Assembly: GCA_018654745.1 (NCBI GenBank)
Contig: JABILA010000129.1
Location: forward strand, 1 to 64,000
Source: Alphaproteobacteria bacterium
GTDB lineage: Bacteria > Pseudomonadota > Alphaproteobacteria > UBA2966
DNA length: 64,000 bases
Reading direction: 5' to 3'
The number at the start of each line of letters is the position of its first letter. Position 1 is the stretch's first letter. Below the pieces are notes generated by a model. The model saw only the letters and a list, made by a program, of their open reading frames with translations, had not been told where the DNA came from and searched no databases. Shown here piece after piece: positions 51,468-61,016 of this stretch. The position numbers and the translations under genes were made by a program.

Positions 51468-52544
51468 ATGCTGTATCGTGAATCAGGTCAATATAAAACA
51501 AGTTACACTGACGACCAGGCGATCTTCCCGCTAAAGCAGGATCGCTGGCTGATGGCAATCGCTCTTGTCATTGCCTTTGTCGTGATCCCTCTGACATCCA
51601 GCGAATATATGCTGGAGGCAGTGATTATTCCATTCCTGATCTTTGCCCTGGCGGCGATTGGTCTGAATTTGCTGGCAGGTTATTGCGGCCAAATTTCCCT
51701 CGGTACCGGCGGCTTTATGGCTGTTGGTGGTTATACTGCCTATAAGTTAACCACCAGCTTGCCCGACATGAACATGATTATCGTATTTTTGCTGTCCGGT
51801 GTGGCCGCGGCCTTTGTCGGCATCATGTTCGGCATTCCCAGCTTGCGTATCAAAGGCTTTTATCTGGCAGTCGCAACGCTAGCCGCGCAATTCTTTTTGC
51901 AGTGGTTGTTCAACAAAGTAGAGTGGTTTTACAACTACAACCCGTCAGGTACAATCACAGCGCCACCACGTGAGATGTTCGGTTTTGTTGTTACCGGGCC
52001 GCATGCCACTGCCGAGGCAAGATATATGATCACGCTTGTCGTTGTAGCCGTGCTGGCGCTGGTGGCCAAGAACCTGACACGTGGCCATATCGGACGGTCC
52101 TGGATGGCGATCCGCGATATGGATATTGCCGCTGAAATCATCGGCATTCGTCCCCTGCACGCCAAGCTGTCAGCTTTCGCCATCTCGTCATTCTATTGTG
52201 GTGTCGCCGGTTCCCTGTTTGTCTTCACCTGGCTGGGTTCGGTTGAAACAGAAGCCTTCAACATCAACCTTTCATTCCAGGTGCTGTTTATGGTTATCAT
52301 CGGTGGTCTTGGCAGTATCCTGGGCTCCTTCATTGGCGCAGCCTTTATCACGGCCGTACCGATTTTGCTGACAAATGCACCGCAGTTCTTTGGCTTTAAT
52401 TTGCCCATCGATTTGCAGAAGCACTTCGAAGTGATGATTTTTGGCGTTTTGATTATTTTCTTTGTGATTGTCGAGCCACATGGCTTGGCGCGCCTGTGGC
52501 AAATCACCAAAGAAAAACTGAGATTGTGGCCCTTCCCTTACTAG
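51468..52544 (+). CDS. livM: Branched-chain-type ABC transporter permease LivM
   Basis: 358 residues with about nine or ten spans. AAIGLNLLAGYCGQISLGTG is the LivM signature; GRSWMAIRDMDIAAEIIGI is the coupling loop. GAGAGGG precedes the ATG. It partners LivH in the membrane channel. Confidence 0.95.
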   Translation: MLYRESGQYKTSYTDDQAIFPLKQDRWLMAIALVIAFVVIPLTSSEYMLEAVIIPFLIFALAAIGLNLLAGYCGQISLGTGGFMAVGGYTAYKLTTSLPDMNMIIVFLLSGVAAAFVGIMFGIPSLRIKGFYLAVATLAAQFFLQWLFNKVEWFYNYNPSGTITAPPREMFGFVVTGPHATAEARYMITLVVVAVLALVAKNLTRGHIGRSWMAIRDMDIAAEIIGIRPLHAKLSAFAISSFYCGVAGSLFVFTWLGSVETEAFNINLSFQVLFMVIIGGLGSILGSFIGAAFITAVPILLTNAPQFFGFNLPIDLQKHFEVMIFGVLIIFFVIVEPHGLARLWQITKEKLRLWPFPY

Positions 52545-52672
52545 GGCAGGTCATAAAGCAGACCCGAAACATCCATTAGGCCAGCAGAACAGAATATTTG
52601 GCCTGAAGGTGTTCTTGAGTTAGGGTTAAAGGAGGCAGGGCAACCTGTCCAACAACAGGGAGGATATAAGTA

Positions 52673-54004
52673 ATGAACTTGAAAAAAACTCTTATCGCTG
52701 CGATGGGCGCAGCTGTTCTGGCTGCCCCGCTAGTCGCGGCTCCAGTACTTTCATCAACGGCAGAAGCAGCCGCGGAACAGTTTTTCCCGATGATCATTTA
52801 TCGCACTGGCGCTTATGCTGTGGGCGGTATTCCACTGGCCAACGGTTACGGTGATTATCTGAAACTGTTGAACGCCCGTGACGGCGGCATCAATGGCGTC
52901 AAGATCAAGTTTGAAGAGTGCGAAACACAGTACAGCACCAAAGTTGGTGTCGAGTGCTACGAAAAACTCAAAGGCAAAGGTGACGTTGGTCCGACTGTGT
53001 TCAATCCCAACTCAACCGGGATCACCTATGCGATTATTCCAAAGGCATCGGTTGATAAGGTTCCTGTGCATTCCATGGGTTATGGTCGTACCGCTGCCGG
53101 TGATGGTCGCGTGTTCCCGTGGGCCTTTACGTTCCCGACCTCTTACTGGTCACAGGCTGCAGCTTTCATCAACTATATTGGTGAGCGCGAAGGTGGAAAG
53201 AACAATCTGAAGGGTAAGAAGATCGCCTTCATCTATCATAACTCCGGTTATGGTAAAGAGCCTCTACCGACCTTCAACAAGCTGGCCAAAAAATACGGCT
53301 ATGACTTCAAGGCCCTTGCTGTTGACCACCCTGGCCAGGAGCAAAAAGCTGCATGGTTGCAGGTTCGCCGTTACAAGCCCGATTATGTCTTTCTGACAGG
53401 TTGGGGCGTCATGAACCAGGTTGCCATCAAAGAAGCTGCTGCCATTCGTTTCCCGATGGATCACTTCATCGGCAACTGGTGGTCAGGTGCAGAGCCTGAT
53501 GTATTGCCTGCAGGCAAAACAGCCATCGGCTACATTGCAGCAACCTTCAACCAGCCAGGTGCTGGTACCCAGGCACATGCTGACATCGTCAAACACGTTT
53601 ATGGCGGTGATGCAGCGGCAGCCAAGAAAGGCCAAATCGGTCAGGTACTGTACAACCGTGGCATCATCAATGCCATTTACGATACAGAAGCTGTTCGTAC
53701 AGCCATGGGCAAATATGGCAACAAAGCCATGTCTGGTGAGCAAGTTCGCTGGGGTCTGGAGAACCTGAACCTGACAGAAGCCCGTCTGGGTGAGTTGGGT
53801 GTGAAAGGTTTCATGGGCCCGATTTCGGTTTCCTGCAAAGACCACGAAGGTGGTGGCAAGGTGATGTTCCAGCAGTGGAGCGGCACCGAGTGGAAAATCG
53901 TCAAAGGCTGGACGGATACAATGCAAGACGTGATCCGTCCGATGATTGAAGAAGCCGCGGCAGCCTATGCCAAGGAAAACAAGATCACACCTCGCGCTTG
54001 CTAG
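52673..54004 (+). CDS. livK: Branched-chain-type ABC transporter substrate-binding protein
   Basis: 443 residues, periplasmic. A signal peptide (residues 1-35, MNLKKTLIAAMGAAVLAAPL then VSSTAEAAA-like cleavage) is followed by a Leu/Ile/Val-binding-type fold beginning FFPMIIYRTGAYAVGGIPLA. A strong AGGGAGGA ribosome-binding site and a 128-bp leader with small hairpins (AGGCC/GGCCT; GGCAGG/CCTGTC) suggest extra expression of this gene relative to the permeases. Related proteins encoded next to acyl-CoA ligases may bind aromatic or fatty acids rather than amino acids; the ligand is unknown. Confidence 0.93.
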   Translation: MNLKKTLIAAMGAAVLAAPLVAAPVLSSTAEAAAEQFFPMIIYRTGAYAVGGIPLANGYGDYLKLLNARDGGINGVKIKFEECETQYSTKVGVECYEKLKGKGDVGPTVFNPNSTGITYAIIPKASVDKVPVHSMGYGRTAAGDGRVFPWAFTFPTSYWSQAAAFINYIGEREGGKNNLKGKKIAFIYHNSGYGKEPLPTFNKLAKKYGYDFKALAVDHPGQEQKAAWLQVRRYKPDYVFLTGWGVMNQVAIKEAAAIRFPMDHFIGNWWSGAEPDVLPAGKTAIGYIAATFNQPGAGTQAHADIVKHVYGGDAAAAKKGQIGQVLYNRGIINAIYDTEAVRTAMGKYGNKAMSGEQVRWGLENLNLTEARLGELGVKGFMGPISVSCKDHEGGGKVMFQQWSGTEWKIVKGWTDTMQDVIRPMIEEAAAAYAKENKITPRAC

Positions 54005-54052
54005 GTTGATCGAATGACACAGTTGGTAACCTCGAAAATCGGAGCTGAATGA

Positions 54053-54868
54053 ATGAGCGAAGACGGAAACATGCTTCTAAGCGTCAAAAATATTGAGGTG
54101 GTTTATGACCACGTCATCCTGGTGCTGAAGGGCGTTTCTCTCGAGGTTCCCGAGGGGGGCATTGTCGCCCTCCTCGGTGCCAACGGTGCCGGTAAATCGA
54201 CCACCCTGAAATCGATCTCCAATCTGCTGCGTGCGGAACGGGGCGACGTCACCAAGGGTACGATCGAATATATGGGCGAACAGGTCGATAGCCTGACGCC
54301 AAACGCATTGGTAAGCAAAGGCGTCATCCAGGTCATGGAAGGCCGCCATTGTTTTGAACATCTAACCGTCGAGGAAAATCTTCTCACAGGCTCGTACACC
54401 CGCAAGGATGGGCGCGCTGCAGTGCAGAAAGACCTCGATATGGTCTACAGTTATTTCCCGCGCCTTGTTGATCGCCAGGCTTCACTGGCCGGATACATCT
54501 CCGGTGGCGAACAGCAAATGGTTGCGATCGGTCGCGCCTTGATGGCGAAGCCAAAACTGATCTTGCTGGATGAGCCGTCCATGGGACTGGCCCCGCAACT
54601 GGTCGAAGAAATCTTCGAAATCGTCCACCGTCTGAACAAGGACGAAGGTGTGAGTTTCCTTCTGGCGGAACAGAACACCTCCGTTGCCCTTCGCTATGCC
54701 AGCTATGGCTATATCCTGGAAAATGGTCGCATCGTGATGGATGGTGATGCCGACAAACTGGCCAGCAACGAAGACGTAAAAGAGTTTTATCTTGGTGTGG
54801 CAGGCGGCGAACGTAAAAGCTTCCGCGATGTCAAACACTATCGCCGCCGCAAACGCTGGCTGGCTTGA
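54053..54868 (+). CDS. livF: Branched-chain-type ABC transporter ATP-binding protein LivF
   Basis: 271 residues. Walker A GANGAGKSTTL, signature SGGEQQMVAIGRALMAKP and Walker B LILLDEPSMGLAP are intact. It is about 30 residues longer than E. coli LivF, with a basic C-terminal tail (FRDVKHYRRRKRWLA). A strong hairpin follows the stop. Confidence 0.95.
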   Translation: MSEDGNMLLSVKNIEVVYDHVILVLKGVSLEVPEGGIVALLGANGAGKSTTLKSISNLLRAERGDVTKGTIEYMGEQVDSLTPNALVSKGVIQVMEGRHCFEHLTVEENLLTGSYTRKDGRAAVQKDLDMVYSYFPRLVDRQASLAGYISGGEQQMVAIGRALMAKPKLILLDEPSMGLAPQLVEEIFEIVHRLNKDEGVSFLLAEQNTSVALRYASYGYILENGRIVMDGDADKLASNEDVKEFYLGVAGGERKSFRDVKHYRRRKRWLA

Positions 54869-54885
54869 CCTGTAATAGTTATCCC

Positions 54886-54921
54886 GTGCCCGGATCAAAT
54901 GGTCCGGGCACATTTATTTTG
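54886..54921 (+). terminator. Hairpin terminator after livF
   Basis: Perfect 9-bp stem GTGCCCGGA/TCCGGGCAC with an 8-nt loop, followed by ATTTATTTTG. The T tract is interrupted, so termination may be partial and some read-through into the next ligase gene is possible. Confidence 0.7.
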
Positions 54922-54948
54922 ACGACAAATCTTTCAAAGGCCTGAACC

Positions 54949-56187
54949 ATGTCTGACCAGGAATTCTACGACGACCTTGAAACCCGCGACCCTGAAGTGC
55001 GCGAAAAAGAACAAATGGCTGCTTTGAGCCGTCAGGTCGCCCACGCCAAGGCAAATGCCCCCTACTTTGGTGAAGTACTGAAAGAAGTCGATGCCGCAGC
55101 CATCACAAGCCGCGAAGCCCTGGCGACATTGCCAGTAACCCGCAAGTCAGACCTGATCAAACGCCAGGCCGAGACCAGTCCTTTTGGTGGCCTGAACGGT
55201 GTGGACGTTGGCTTGGTGTCACACATTTTTCAGTCTCCCGGACCTATTTATGAGCCCAGTGGTACTATCAGTGATTACTGGCGCATGGCACGCAGTTTCT
55301 GGGCTGCCGGTATTCGCCCTGGCATGATCGTCCACAATACTTTTTCCTATCACCTGACACCCGCAGGCATGATGATGGATGCCGGTGCCCGCGCCATAGG
55401 TTGCCCGGTATTCCCCGGTGGCATCGGCAATACAGAACAGCAAATAGCTGCCATGTTGCATTTGAAGCCGCAAGCTTATGCAGGCACCCCGTCATTTCTG
55501 AAAATCCTTCTGGACAAGGCAGCTGAAGCCGGCGTCAAGCCTTCCTACAAATCCGCAGCCGTAGGTGGCGAGGCGCTGTTGCCGCCAGTGCGCCAAAGTA
55601 TCATCGATCATGGCGTTACCGTTCTGCAGGGGTACGGCACTGCCGATCTTGGTCTGATTGCCTATGAGACAAAAGCGATGGAAGGACTGGTGATGGACGA
55701 AGGCGCGCTGGTTGAAATCGTGCGCCCGGGTTCCGGTGACCCTGTCGCTGATGGCGAAGTCGGCGAGGTCGTGGTGACGATCCTGAACGAGACCTATCCT
55801 CTTGTGCGCTTTGCAACCGGGGACTTGTCTGCCGTATTGCCAGGGCAGAGCCCGTGCGGTCGCACAAACAAGCGTATCAAGGGCTGGATGGGCCGGGCTG
55901 ATCAGACAACCAAGATCAAGGGTATGTTTGTGCATCCCGAACAGGTAAATCAGACGACAGCCCGTCACCCGGAAATTCTGAAAGGCCGCCTGGTCGTTGA
56001 TAACGTGGACGGCAAGGACATCATGACATTGAATTGTGAAGTCGAAGGCAGCCCGGAAGGCCTGGCTGAAGCCGTTGCTTCGACCATGCAAGCCGTCTGC
56101 AAACTGAACGGCAGTGTCGAATTTGTCGCACCCGGAAGCCTTGCCAATGATGGAAAGGTTATTGACGACGTGCGTTCATACGAATAG
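54949..56187 (+). CDS. Phenylacetate-CoA ligase-like AMP-binding protein
   Basis: 412 residues, the PaaK-type short ANL enzyme. QGYGTADLGLIAYET, YPLVRFATGDLSAV, GRADQTTKIKGMFVHPEQV and the C-terminal lysine region NDGKVIDD are present. The P-loop is not the standard SSGTTG form but reads SPGPIYEPSGTISDYW. It probably activates an aromatic or other organic acid imported by the adjacent Liv system; the acid is unknown. It follows the livF terminator by about 30 bp. Confidence 0.88.
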   Translation: MSDQEFYDDLETRDPEVREKEQMAALSRQVAHAKANAPYFGEVLKEVDAAAITSREALATLPVTRKSDLIKRQAETSPFGGLNGVDVGLVSHIFQSPGPIYEPSGTISDYWRMARSFWAAGIRPGMIVHNTFSYHLTPAGMMMDAGARAIGCPVFPGGIGNTEQQIAAMLHLKPQAYAGTPSFLKILLDKAAEAGVKPSYKSAAVGGEALLPPVRQSIIDHGVTVLQGYGTADLGLIAYETKAMEGLVMDEGALVEIVRPGSGDPVADGEVGEVVVTILNETYPLVRFATGDLSAVLPGQSPCGRTNKRIKGWMGRADQTTKIKGMFVHPEQVNQTTARHPEILKGRLVVDNVDGKDIMTLNCEVEGSPEGLAEAVASTMQAVCKLNGSVEFVAPGSLANDGKVIDDVRSYE

Positions 56188-56216
56188 GTCTGACGGCAAC
56201 TGTCGGGATCACCGGT

Positions 56217-56894
56217 TTGGTCCAGACATCTGGAAACGGACAAATCGATTTGAGCTTTTCTGGTCATAACCTTACTTGTATTCGTGGCGAGCGCCTCGTC
56301 TTTCAGAATCTCGACTTTTCTGTGAGCCCTGGCATGGCATTGCTGCTGCGTGGCCCCAATGGTAGCGGTAAATCTACCTTGCTCCGTCTGGCAGCCGGAT
56401 TCTTAAAACCGGAACAGGGTCATATCGCCTATACCCGTGAAGACGGGGCACATGAGACTGACAGCGAGACATTCCGCGAGCACATCCACTATGTAGGCCA
56501 TCTGGATCCGGTAAAACCAGCTTTTACGGTTGCCGAAAACCTAGAATTCTGGTCGGGATTTGAAGGCAATCCTGATCCTAAATCCGGCACCGCCGAGGCA
56601 TTGGAACGCATGGCCTTGTCGCATATCGCCGATGTGCCTGGGCGCTATTTATCAGCAGGTCAGCGTCGTCGATTGAATATCGCCCGTATTGCCGCGGCAA
56701 AAAAGCCGGTCTGGTTGCTCGATGAACCTTCGGTCTCCCTGGACGATGCATCTGTCACGTTGCTGGCTGACCTGATTGCCGATCATCGTAGTTCAGGTGG
56801 CATGGTCATCGCCGCCACGCATATCGATCTCGGGTTTGAAAGCAGTGAAACCCTCAACCTGGCGCCCGCCCAAATGCCGGATTACGCAGCATGA
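56217..56894 (+). CDS. ccmA: Cytochrome c maturation ATPase CcmA
   Basis: 225 residues from TTG 56217; a second TTG at 56250 gives a length closer to the family, so the start is uncertain. Walker A RGPNGSGKSTLLR, signature LSAGQRRRLNIARI and Walker B VWLLDEPSVSL. With CcmB, CcmC and CcmD it releases haem-loaded CcmE. The stop overlaps the ccmB start. First gene of the ccmABCDEFGHI block. Confidence 0.95.
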   Translation: MVQTSGNGQIDLSFSGHNLTCIRGERLVFQNLDFSVSPGMALLLRGPNGSGKSTLLRLAAGFLKPEQGHIAYTREDGAHETDSETFREHIHYVGHLDPVKPAFTVAENLEFWSGFEGNPDPKSGTAEALERMALSHIADVPGRYLSAGQRRRLNIARIAAAKKPVWLLDEPSVSLDDASVTLLADLIADHRSSGGMVIAATHIDLGFESSETLNLAPAQMPDYAA

Positions 56895-57556
56895 ACCGGT
56901 TTTTCAGTCTGGTCCGCCGGGACGTTGCTCTGGCTTTCCGTCAGGGTAGCGCCAGCACCATGGTCGTGATGTTTTTTATTCTGACGGTGACCCTGTTTCC
57001 GCTCGGGGTTGGACCGGAAGCAAATATCCTGCAACGCATCAGCTCCGGCGTTTTGTGGGTTGCCGCCATGTTGGCATCGATGCTGTCACTGGACAGATTG
57101 TTTCAGGCTGACTTCGAGGATGGCAGTCTCGACCTGCTGACGCTTGGCTCACTACCGCTGGAAGTCACAGTGCTGGCCAAGTGTCTGGCCCACTGGCTGA
57201 CAACCGGTTTGCCCCTGATTATAATTGCCCCATTGCTGGGTGTCTTGTTGCATCTGGAGACATCGGGTTATGTCACTCTGCTGATATCAATGTTGCTTGG
57301 TACGCCCACGCTAAGTCTGATCGGCGCCATAGGTGCCGCATTGACCGTGGGTGTTCGTCGCGGCGGTGTTCTGCTCTCCTTACTGGTAATCCCGTTGTAC
57401 ATCCCAATTCTGATATTTGGTGTCGGATCAATAGACGCCGCCATTGGCGGATTGACTGAGCGACCACATCTTTTTGTCCTGGGCGCGATGCTCCTGGGAT
57501 CTGTTGCTCTTTGTCCCTGGGCAGCCGCAGCCGCCTTGAAGTTGAATCTGGAATAA
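56891..57556 (+). CDS. ccmB: Haem exporter permease CcmB
   Basis: 221 residues with about six spans. The N-terminus FFSLVRRDVALAFRQGS and the motif SLDRLFQADFEDGSLDLL are CcmB hallmarks. It partners CcmA; the starts and stops overlap (ATGA). Confidence 0.96.
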   Translation: MNRFFSLVRRDVALAFRQGSASTMVVMFFILTVTLFPLGVGPEANILQRISSGVLWVAAMLASMLSLDRLFQADFEDGSLDLLTLGSLPLEVTVLAKCLAHWLTTGLPLIIIAPLLGVLLHLETSGYVTLLISMLLGTPTLSLIGAIGAALTVGVRRGGVLLSLLVIPLYIPILIFGVGSIDAAIGGLTERPHLFVLGAMLLGSVALCPWAAAAALKLNLE

Positions 57557-57653
57557 TGCTGTTTACATCAGATGGAAAATAGCCTGCACGTGTCGAAAAG
57601 CCGCATCACAATGACTTGCGCAAACCCCGCGAAACAGGGATAAAAAGGGCGTT

Positions 57654-58382
57654 ATGGTAAGCTTACACAAATTCGCCAACCCGGCCCGTTTTGTCCGTAT
57701 GAGTTCCGCCTTGCTGCCATGGATGGTGGGCATGTCTGCGGTACTGATTACTGTTGGACTTTATCTCGGCCTTTTTGTCGCCCCGCCTGATTATCAGCAG
57801 GGCGAAAGCATGCGCATCATATTTGTCCATGTGCCTTCTGCATGGATGTCCATGTTCATTTATTCCGGTATGGCCATCGCCAGCGCCACGGGACTGATCT
57901 GGAAACATCCTGTTGCGGATTTGCTGGCCAAGGCGTCCGCACCAGTAGGTGCCGGCTTCACCTTTGCCACACTTGCATCGGGTTCACTCTGGGGTCAACC
58001 CATGTGGGGAACCTGGTGGGTTTGGGATGCACGTCTGACTTCCTATCTGATTCTGTTTTTCCTCTATATCGGATACATGGCTTTGTGGGAGGCCTTTGAC
58101 GACCCACAACGTGCAGGTAAGGCAGCGGCGATATTGGCTTTGGTCGGTGCTGTAAATGTGCCAATCATCAAATTCTCTGTTGATTGGTGGAATACATTGC
58201 ATCAGCCTGCCAGTGTTATGAAGATGGATGGCCCGGCGATCGACTCGTCCATGTTGGTCCCCTTGTTAATCATGGCGCTGGGCTTTACGGCTTTTTATGG
58301 CGCAGTGGTCATTGTACGTACCCAGCGCGAGATTATGGCCCGCAAGGTCCGCACCCTGCGCATGGCTCAGGTTCAAGCGTAG
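57654..58382 (+). CDS. ccmC: Haem-handling protein CcmC
   Basis: 242 residues, six spans. VHVPSAWMSMFIYSG carries a haem-ligand His, and the tryptophan-rich WGTWWVWDARLTSYLILF signature is intact. CcmC loads haem onto CcmE. A 97-bp gap separates it from ccmB. Confidence 0.97.
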   Translation: MVSLHKFANPARFVRMSSALLPWMVGMSAVLITVGLYLGLFVAPPDYQQGESMRIIFVHVPSAWMSMFIYSGMAIASATGLIWKHPVADLLAKASAPVGAGFTFATLASGSLWGQPMWGTWWVWDARLTSYLILFFLYIGYMALWEAFDDPQRAGKAAAILALVGAVNVPIIKFSVDWWNTLHQPASVMKMDGPAIDSSMLVPLLIMALGFTAFYGAVVIVRTQREIMARKVRTLRMAQVQA

Positions 58383-58403
58383 ATATCAGGCGCAGGTAGA
58401 AAC

Positions 58404-58574
58404 ATGACAGAATTTTTTCATATGGGTGGCTATGCTGCCTTTGTCTGGCCATCTTTTGGTATTACAGCTGCCATCATGATTGCCATCGTCATTGATAGCT
58501 GGCGCGGTTTTGTCCGCGAACGCGACACTCTCGACAAACTTCAAAGCCAACGGACAAAGCGAAAACCCTCATGA
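58404..58574 (+). CDS. ccmD: Haem exporter protein CcmD
   Basis: 56 residues. The product starts MTEFFHMGGYAAFVWPSFGI, has one membrane span and a basic C-terminus, as in CcmD, which helps release holo-CcmE. It lies exactly between ccmC and ccmE. The stop overlaps the ccmE start (ATGA). Confidence 0.92.
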   Translation: MTEFFHMGGYAAFVWPSFGITAAIMIAIVIDSWRGFVRERDTLDKLQSQRTKRKPS

Positions 58575-59008
58575 CCCGTAAACGTCGTCGCCTGTATCTG
58601 GTCTTGTTTGGGATGGCCTTGCTGGGCGTTGCCACAGCTTTGATGCTGAACGCCTTCAGCGACAATCTGGTATTTTTCCATAGCCCTACCGATGTTGCGG
58701 CCAAATCATTTGAACAGGATCGCCGCTTTCGACTTGGTGGTCTTGTTGAAGAAGACAGTGTCATCAAGGCTGACGATGGCATTGGCACAAGTTTCCGCAT
58801 CACCGATAACGACAATGCGATCAAAGTTGTCTTCAATGGCAGCCTTCCAGATCTCTTTAGAGAGGGACAAGGCGTCGTTGCTGAGGGTAAACTGGACGCC
58901 AACGGTGTGTTTCAAGCCAGTGAAGTTCTGGCAAAGCACGACGAAAACTACATGCCGCCCGAAGTCGCCGACGCGTTGAAAAAGTCCGGAAACTGGAAGG
59001 GCGAATAG
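58571..59008 (+). CDS. ccmE: Haem chaperone CcmE
   Basis: 145 residues. A single N-terminal span (RLYLVLFGMALLGVATALML), then a beta-barrel with FRLGGLVEEDSV. Covalent haem-binding H123 and Y127 lie in KHDENYMPPEV. It carries haem to CcmF in the periplasm. Confidence 0.97.
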   Translation: MTRKRRRLYLVLFGMALLGVATALMLNAFSDNLVFFHSPTDVAAKSFEQDRRFRLGGLVEEDSVIKADDGIGTSFRITDNDNAIKVVFNGSLPDLFREGQGVVAEGKLDANGVFQASEVLAKHDENYMPPEVADALKKSGNWKGE

Positions 59009-59029
59009 TGCTCGAAAGCAGGATAAATC

Positions 59030-61015
59030 ATGATCGCTGAAATTGGTCACTATGCCCTGATGCTGGCCCTGGTGCTGGCTATTGTCCAGGGTACCTTGCC
59101 CCTCATTGGCGCCCAGACGGGCATTGATTCATGGGTTGCTGTGGCCAGACCAGCAGCCCTTGGACAACTCTTTTTCATTGCCGTTTCCTTCGCGGCCCTG
59201 ACTTATGCCTTTGTGGTTTCTGATTTCAGCGTTGCCGCCGTTGTCAAAAACAGCCATTCGGCAAAGCCGATGCTCTACAAGATTTCCGGCGTCTGGGGAA
59301 ACCATGAAGGTTCTCTCCTGTTGTGGATATTGATCCTGGCCACGTTTGGTGGTGCCGTCGCCGCCTTTGGCCGAAATTTGCCGCCTTATTTACGCGCACG
59401 TGTATTGTCCGTTCAGGGACTGATCGGTGTTGGTTTCCTGCTGTTCATCTTGCTGACGTCGACACCCTTTGAACGTGTGCTGAACCCGCCTGCTGATGGT
59501 AACGGTCTTAACCCCTTGTTGCAGGATCCGGGCCTGGCCTTTCATCCACCGTTTCTTTATCTCGGCTATGTCGGTTTTTCCATGGCCTTCTCCTTTGCCA
59601 TCGCCGCCTTGATTGAGGGTCGCGTTGACCCGGCCTGGGCCCGTTGGGTCCGGCCATGGACGTTGCTGGCCTGGTGCTTTCTGACGATTGGTATCGCGCT
59701 GGGCAGCTGGTGGGCCTATTACGAGTTGGGTTGGGGCGGTTGGGGGTTCTGGGATCCAGTGGAAAATGCTTCCTTCATGCCATGGTTACTGGGCACTGCC
59801 TTGTTGCACTCCTCAATCGTTGTTGAAAAGCGCGACACCCTAAAGGCCTGGACCATCTTGCTGGCAATCCTGACTTTTTCCCTGAGCTTGCTGGGAACCT
59901 TCATCGTTCGTTCTGGCGTATTAACATCTGTGCATGCGTTTGCGACGGACCCGGAACGAGGTGTGTTTATACTTGCCTTTCTGGCCGTGGTCGTCGGTGG
60001 ATCGCTGTTGTTGTTCGCCATGCGTGGCCCAGCGCTGAAAAGCGGTGGCCTGTTTTCGCCCATCAGTCGCGAAGGCGCACTGGTCCTCAATAACCTGCTG
60101 CTGACAACCGCTTGCGCAACTGTCTTGCTGGGCACGCTTTATCCGCTGTTCCTGGATGCCTTGACCGGTGAAAAGGTCTCAGTCGGACCACCTTATTTCA
60201 ATGCCACCTTTGTGCCTCTGATGGTGCCGCTTTTTGTTGCCCTTGCTGCTGGTCCCATGTTGGCCTGGAAGCGTGGTGACCTTGGTGGCGCCATGGCGCG
60301 ATTAAAGTTTGCCTTCGCTTTGACGGTTATTGTCGCTCTTGGCACCTGGTATATGCGCACCGGTGGCCCTGTTCTGGCTGTGTTTGGTATGGCCCTGGGC
60401 ATCTGGCTGGTCGCTGGTTCCGTGCTTGAGTGGGCCGGACGACTGAAACTGTTTGCAATTTCTCCAGCAGACAGCTGGCGGCGCTTAAGAGGTTTGCCGC
60501 GCGCGGCCCATGGCATGACCCTGGCCCACATCGGCGTTGGTATCGTCATCATGGGAATTACAGGTGTGCAATCCTGGACCGAAGAGTCGGCCAAGGTTAT
60601 GCGGCCAGGCGAAACGATTTCAATTGGCGAATATGACCTGACGCTGAAAGGTGCCAGGACCGTCGAAGGGCCAAACTACTCGGCCTTGCGTGGTACATTT
60701 GATGTATCGTCAGAAGGCAAATACATCACAACGATGGAACCCGAAACCCGGTCGTTCCGCACGTCGACGATGACCACGACCGAAGCTGCCATTCGCCCGA
60801 CCCTGACCTCTGATCTTTATGCGGTAATCGGTGACCCCGATGGCAAGGGCGGTTATGCCACGCGCTTCTACGTCAAACCGCTGGTTCACTGGATCTGGAC
60901 AGGGTCGATGATCATGGTCCTGGGTGGATTTGTCTCACTCTCTGATCGACGCCATCGTGTTGGTGCCCCGGCACGTAGTCGTTCGACGGTAACCCTGAAA
61001 GAAGCGAACGCCTGA
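59030..61015 (+). CDS. ccmF: Haem lyase subunit CcmF
   Basis: 661 residues with about 15 spans. WGNHEGSLLLWILI, the tryptophan-rich signature GWGGWGFWDPVENASFMPWL and ALNP-type periplasmic loops are intact. CcmF joins haem to apocytochrome c with CcmH and CcmI. The ATG lies 22 bp after ccmE. Confidence 0.97.
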   Translation: MIAEIGHYALMLALVLAIVQGTLPLIGAQTGIDSWVAVARPAALGQLFFIAVSFAALTYAFVVSDFSVAAVVKNSHSAKPMLYKISGVWGNHEGSLLLWILILATFGGAVAAFGRNLPPYLRARVLSVQGLIGVGFLLFILLTSTPFERVLNPPADGNGLNPLLQDPGLAFHPPFLYLGYVGFSMAFSFAIAALIEGRVDPAWARWVRPWTLLAWCFLTIGIALGSWWAYYELGWGGWGFWDPVENASFMPWLLGTALLHSSIVVEKRDTLKAWTILLAILTFSLSLLGTFIVRSGVLTSVHAFATDPERGVFILAFLAVVVGGSLLLFAMRGPALKSGGLFSPISREGALVLNNLLLTTACATVLLGTLYPLFLDALTGEKVSVGPPYFNATFVPLMVPLFVALAAGPMLAWKRGDLGGAMARLKFAFALTVIVALGTWYMRTGGPVLAVFGMALGIWLVAGSVLEWAGRLKLFAISPADSWRRLRGLPRAAHGMTLAHIGVGIVIMGITGVQSWTEESAKVMRPGETISIGEYDLTLKGARTVEGPNYSALRGTFDVSSEGKYITTMEPETRSFRTSTMTTTEAAIRPTLTSDLYAVIGDPDGKGGYATRFYVKPLVHWIWTGSMIMVLGGFVSLSDRRHRVGAPARSRSTVTLKEANA

Positions 61016-61016
61016 T

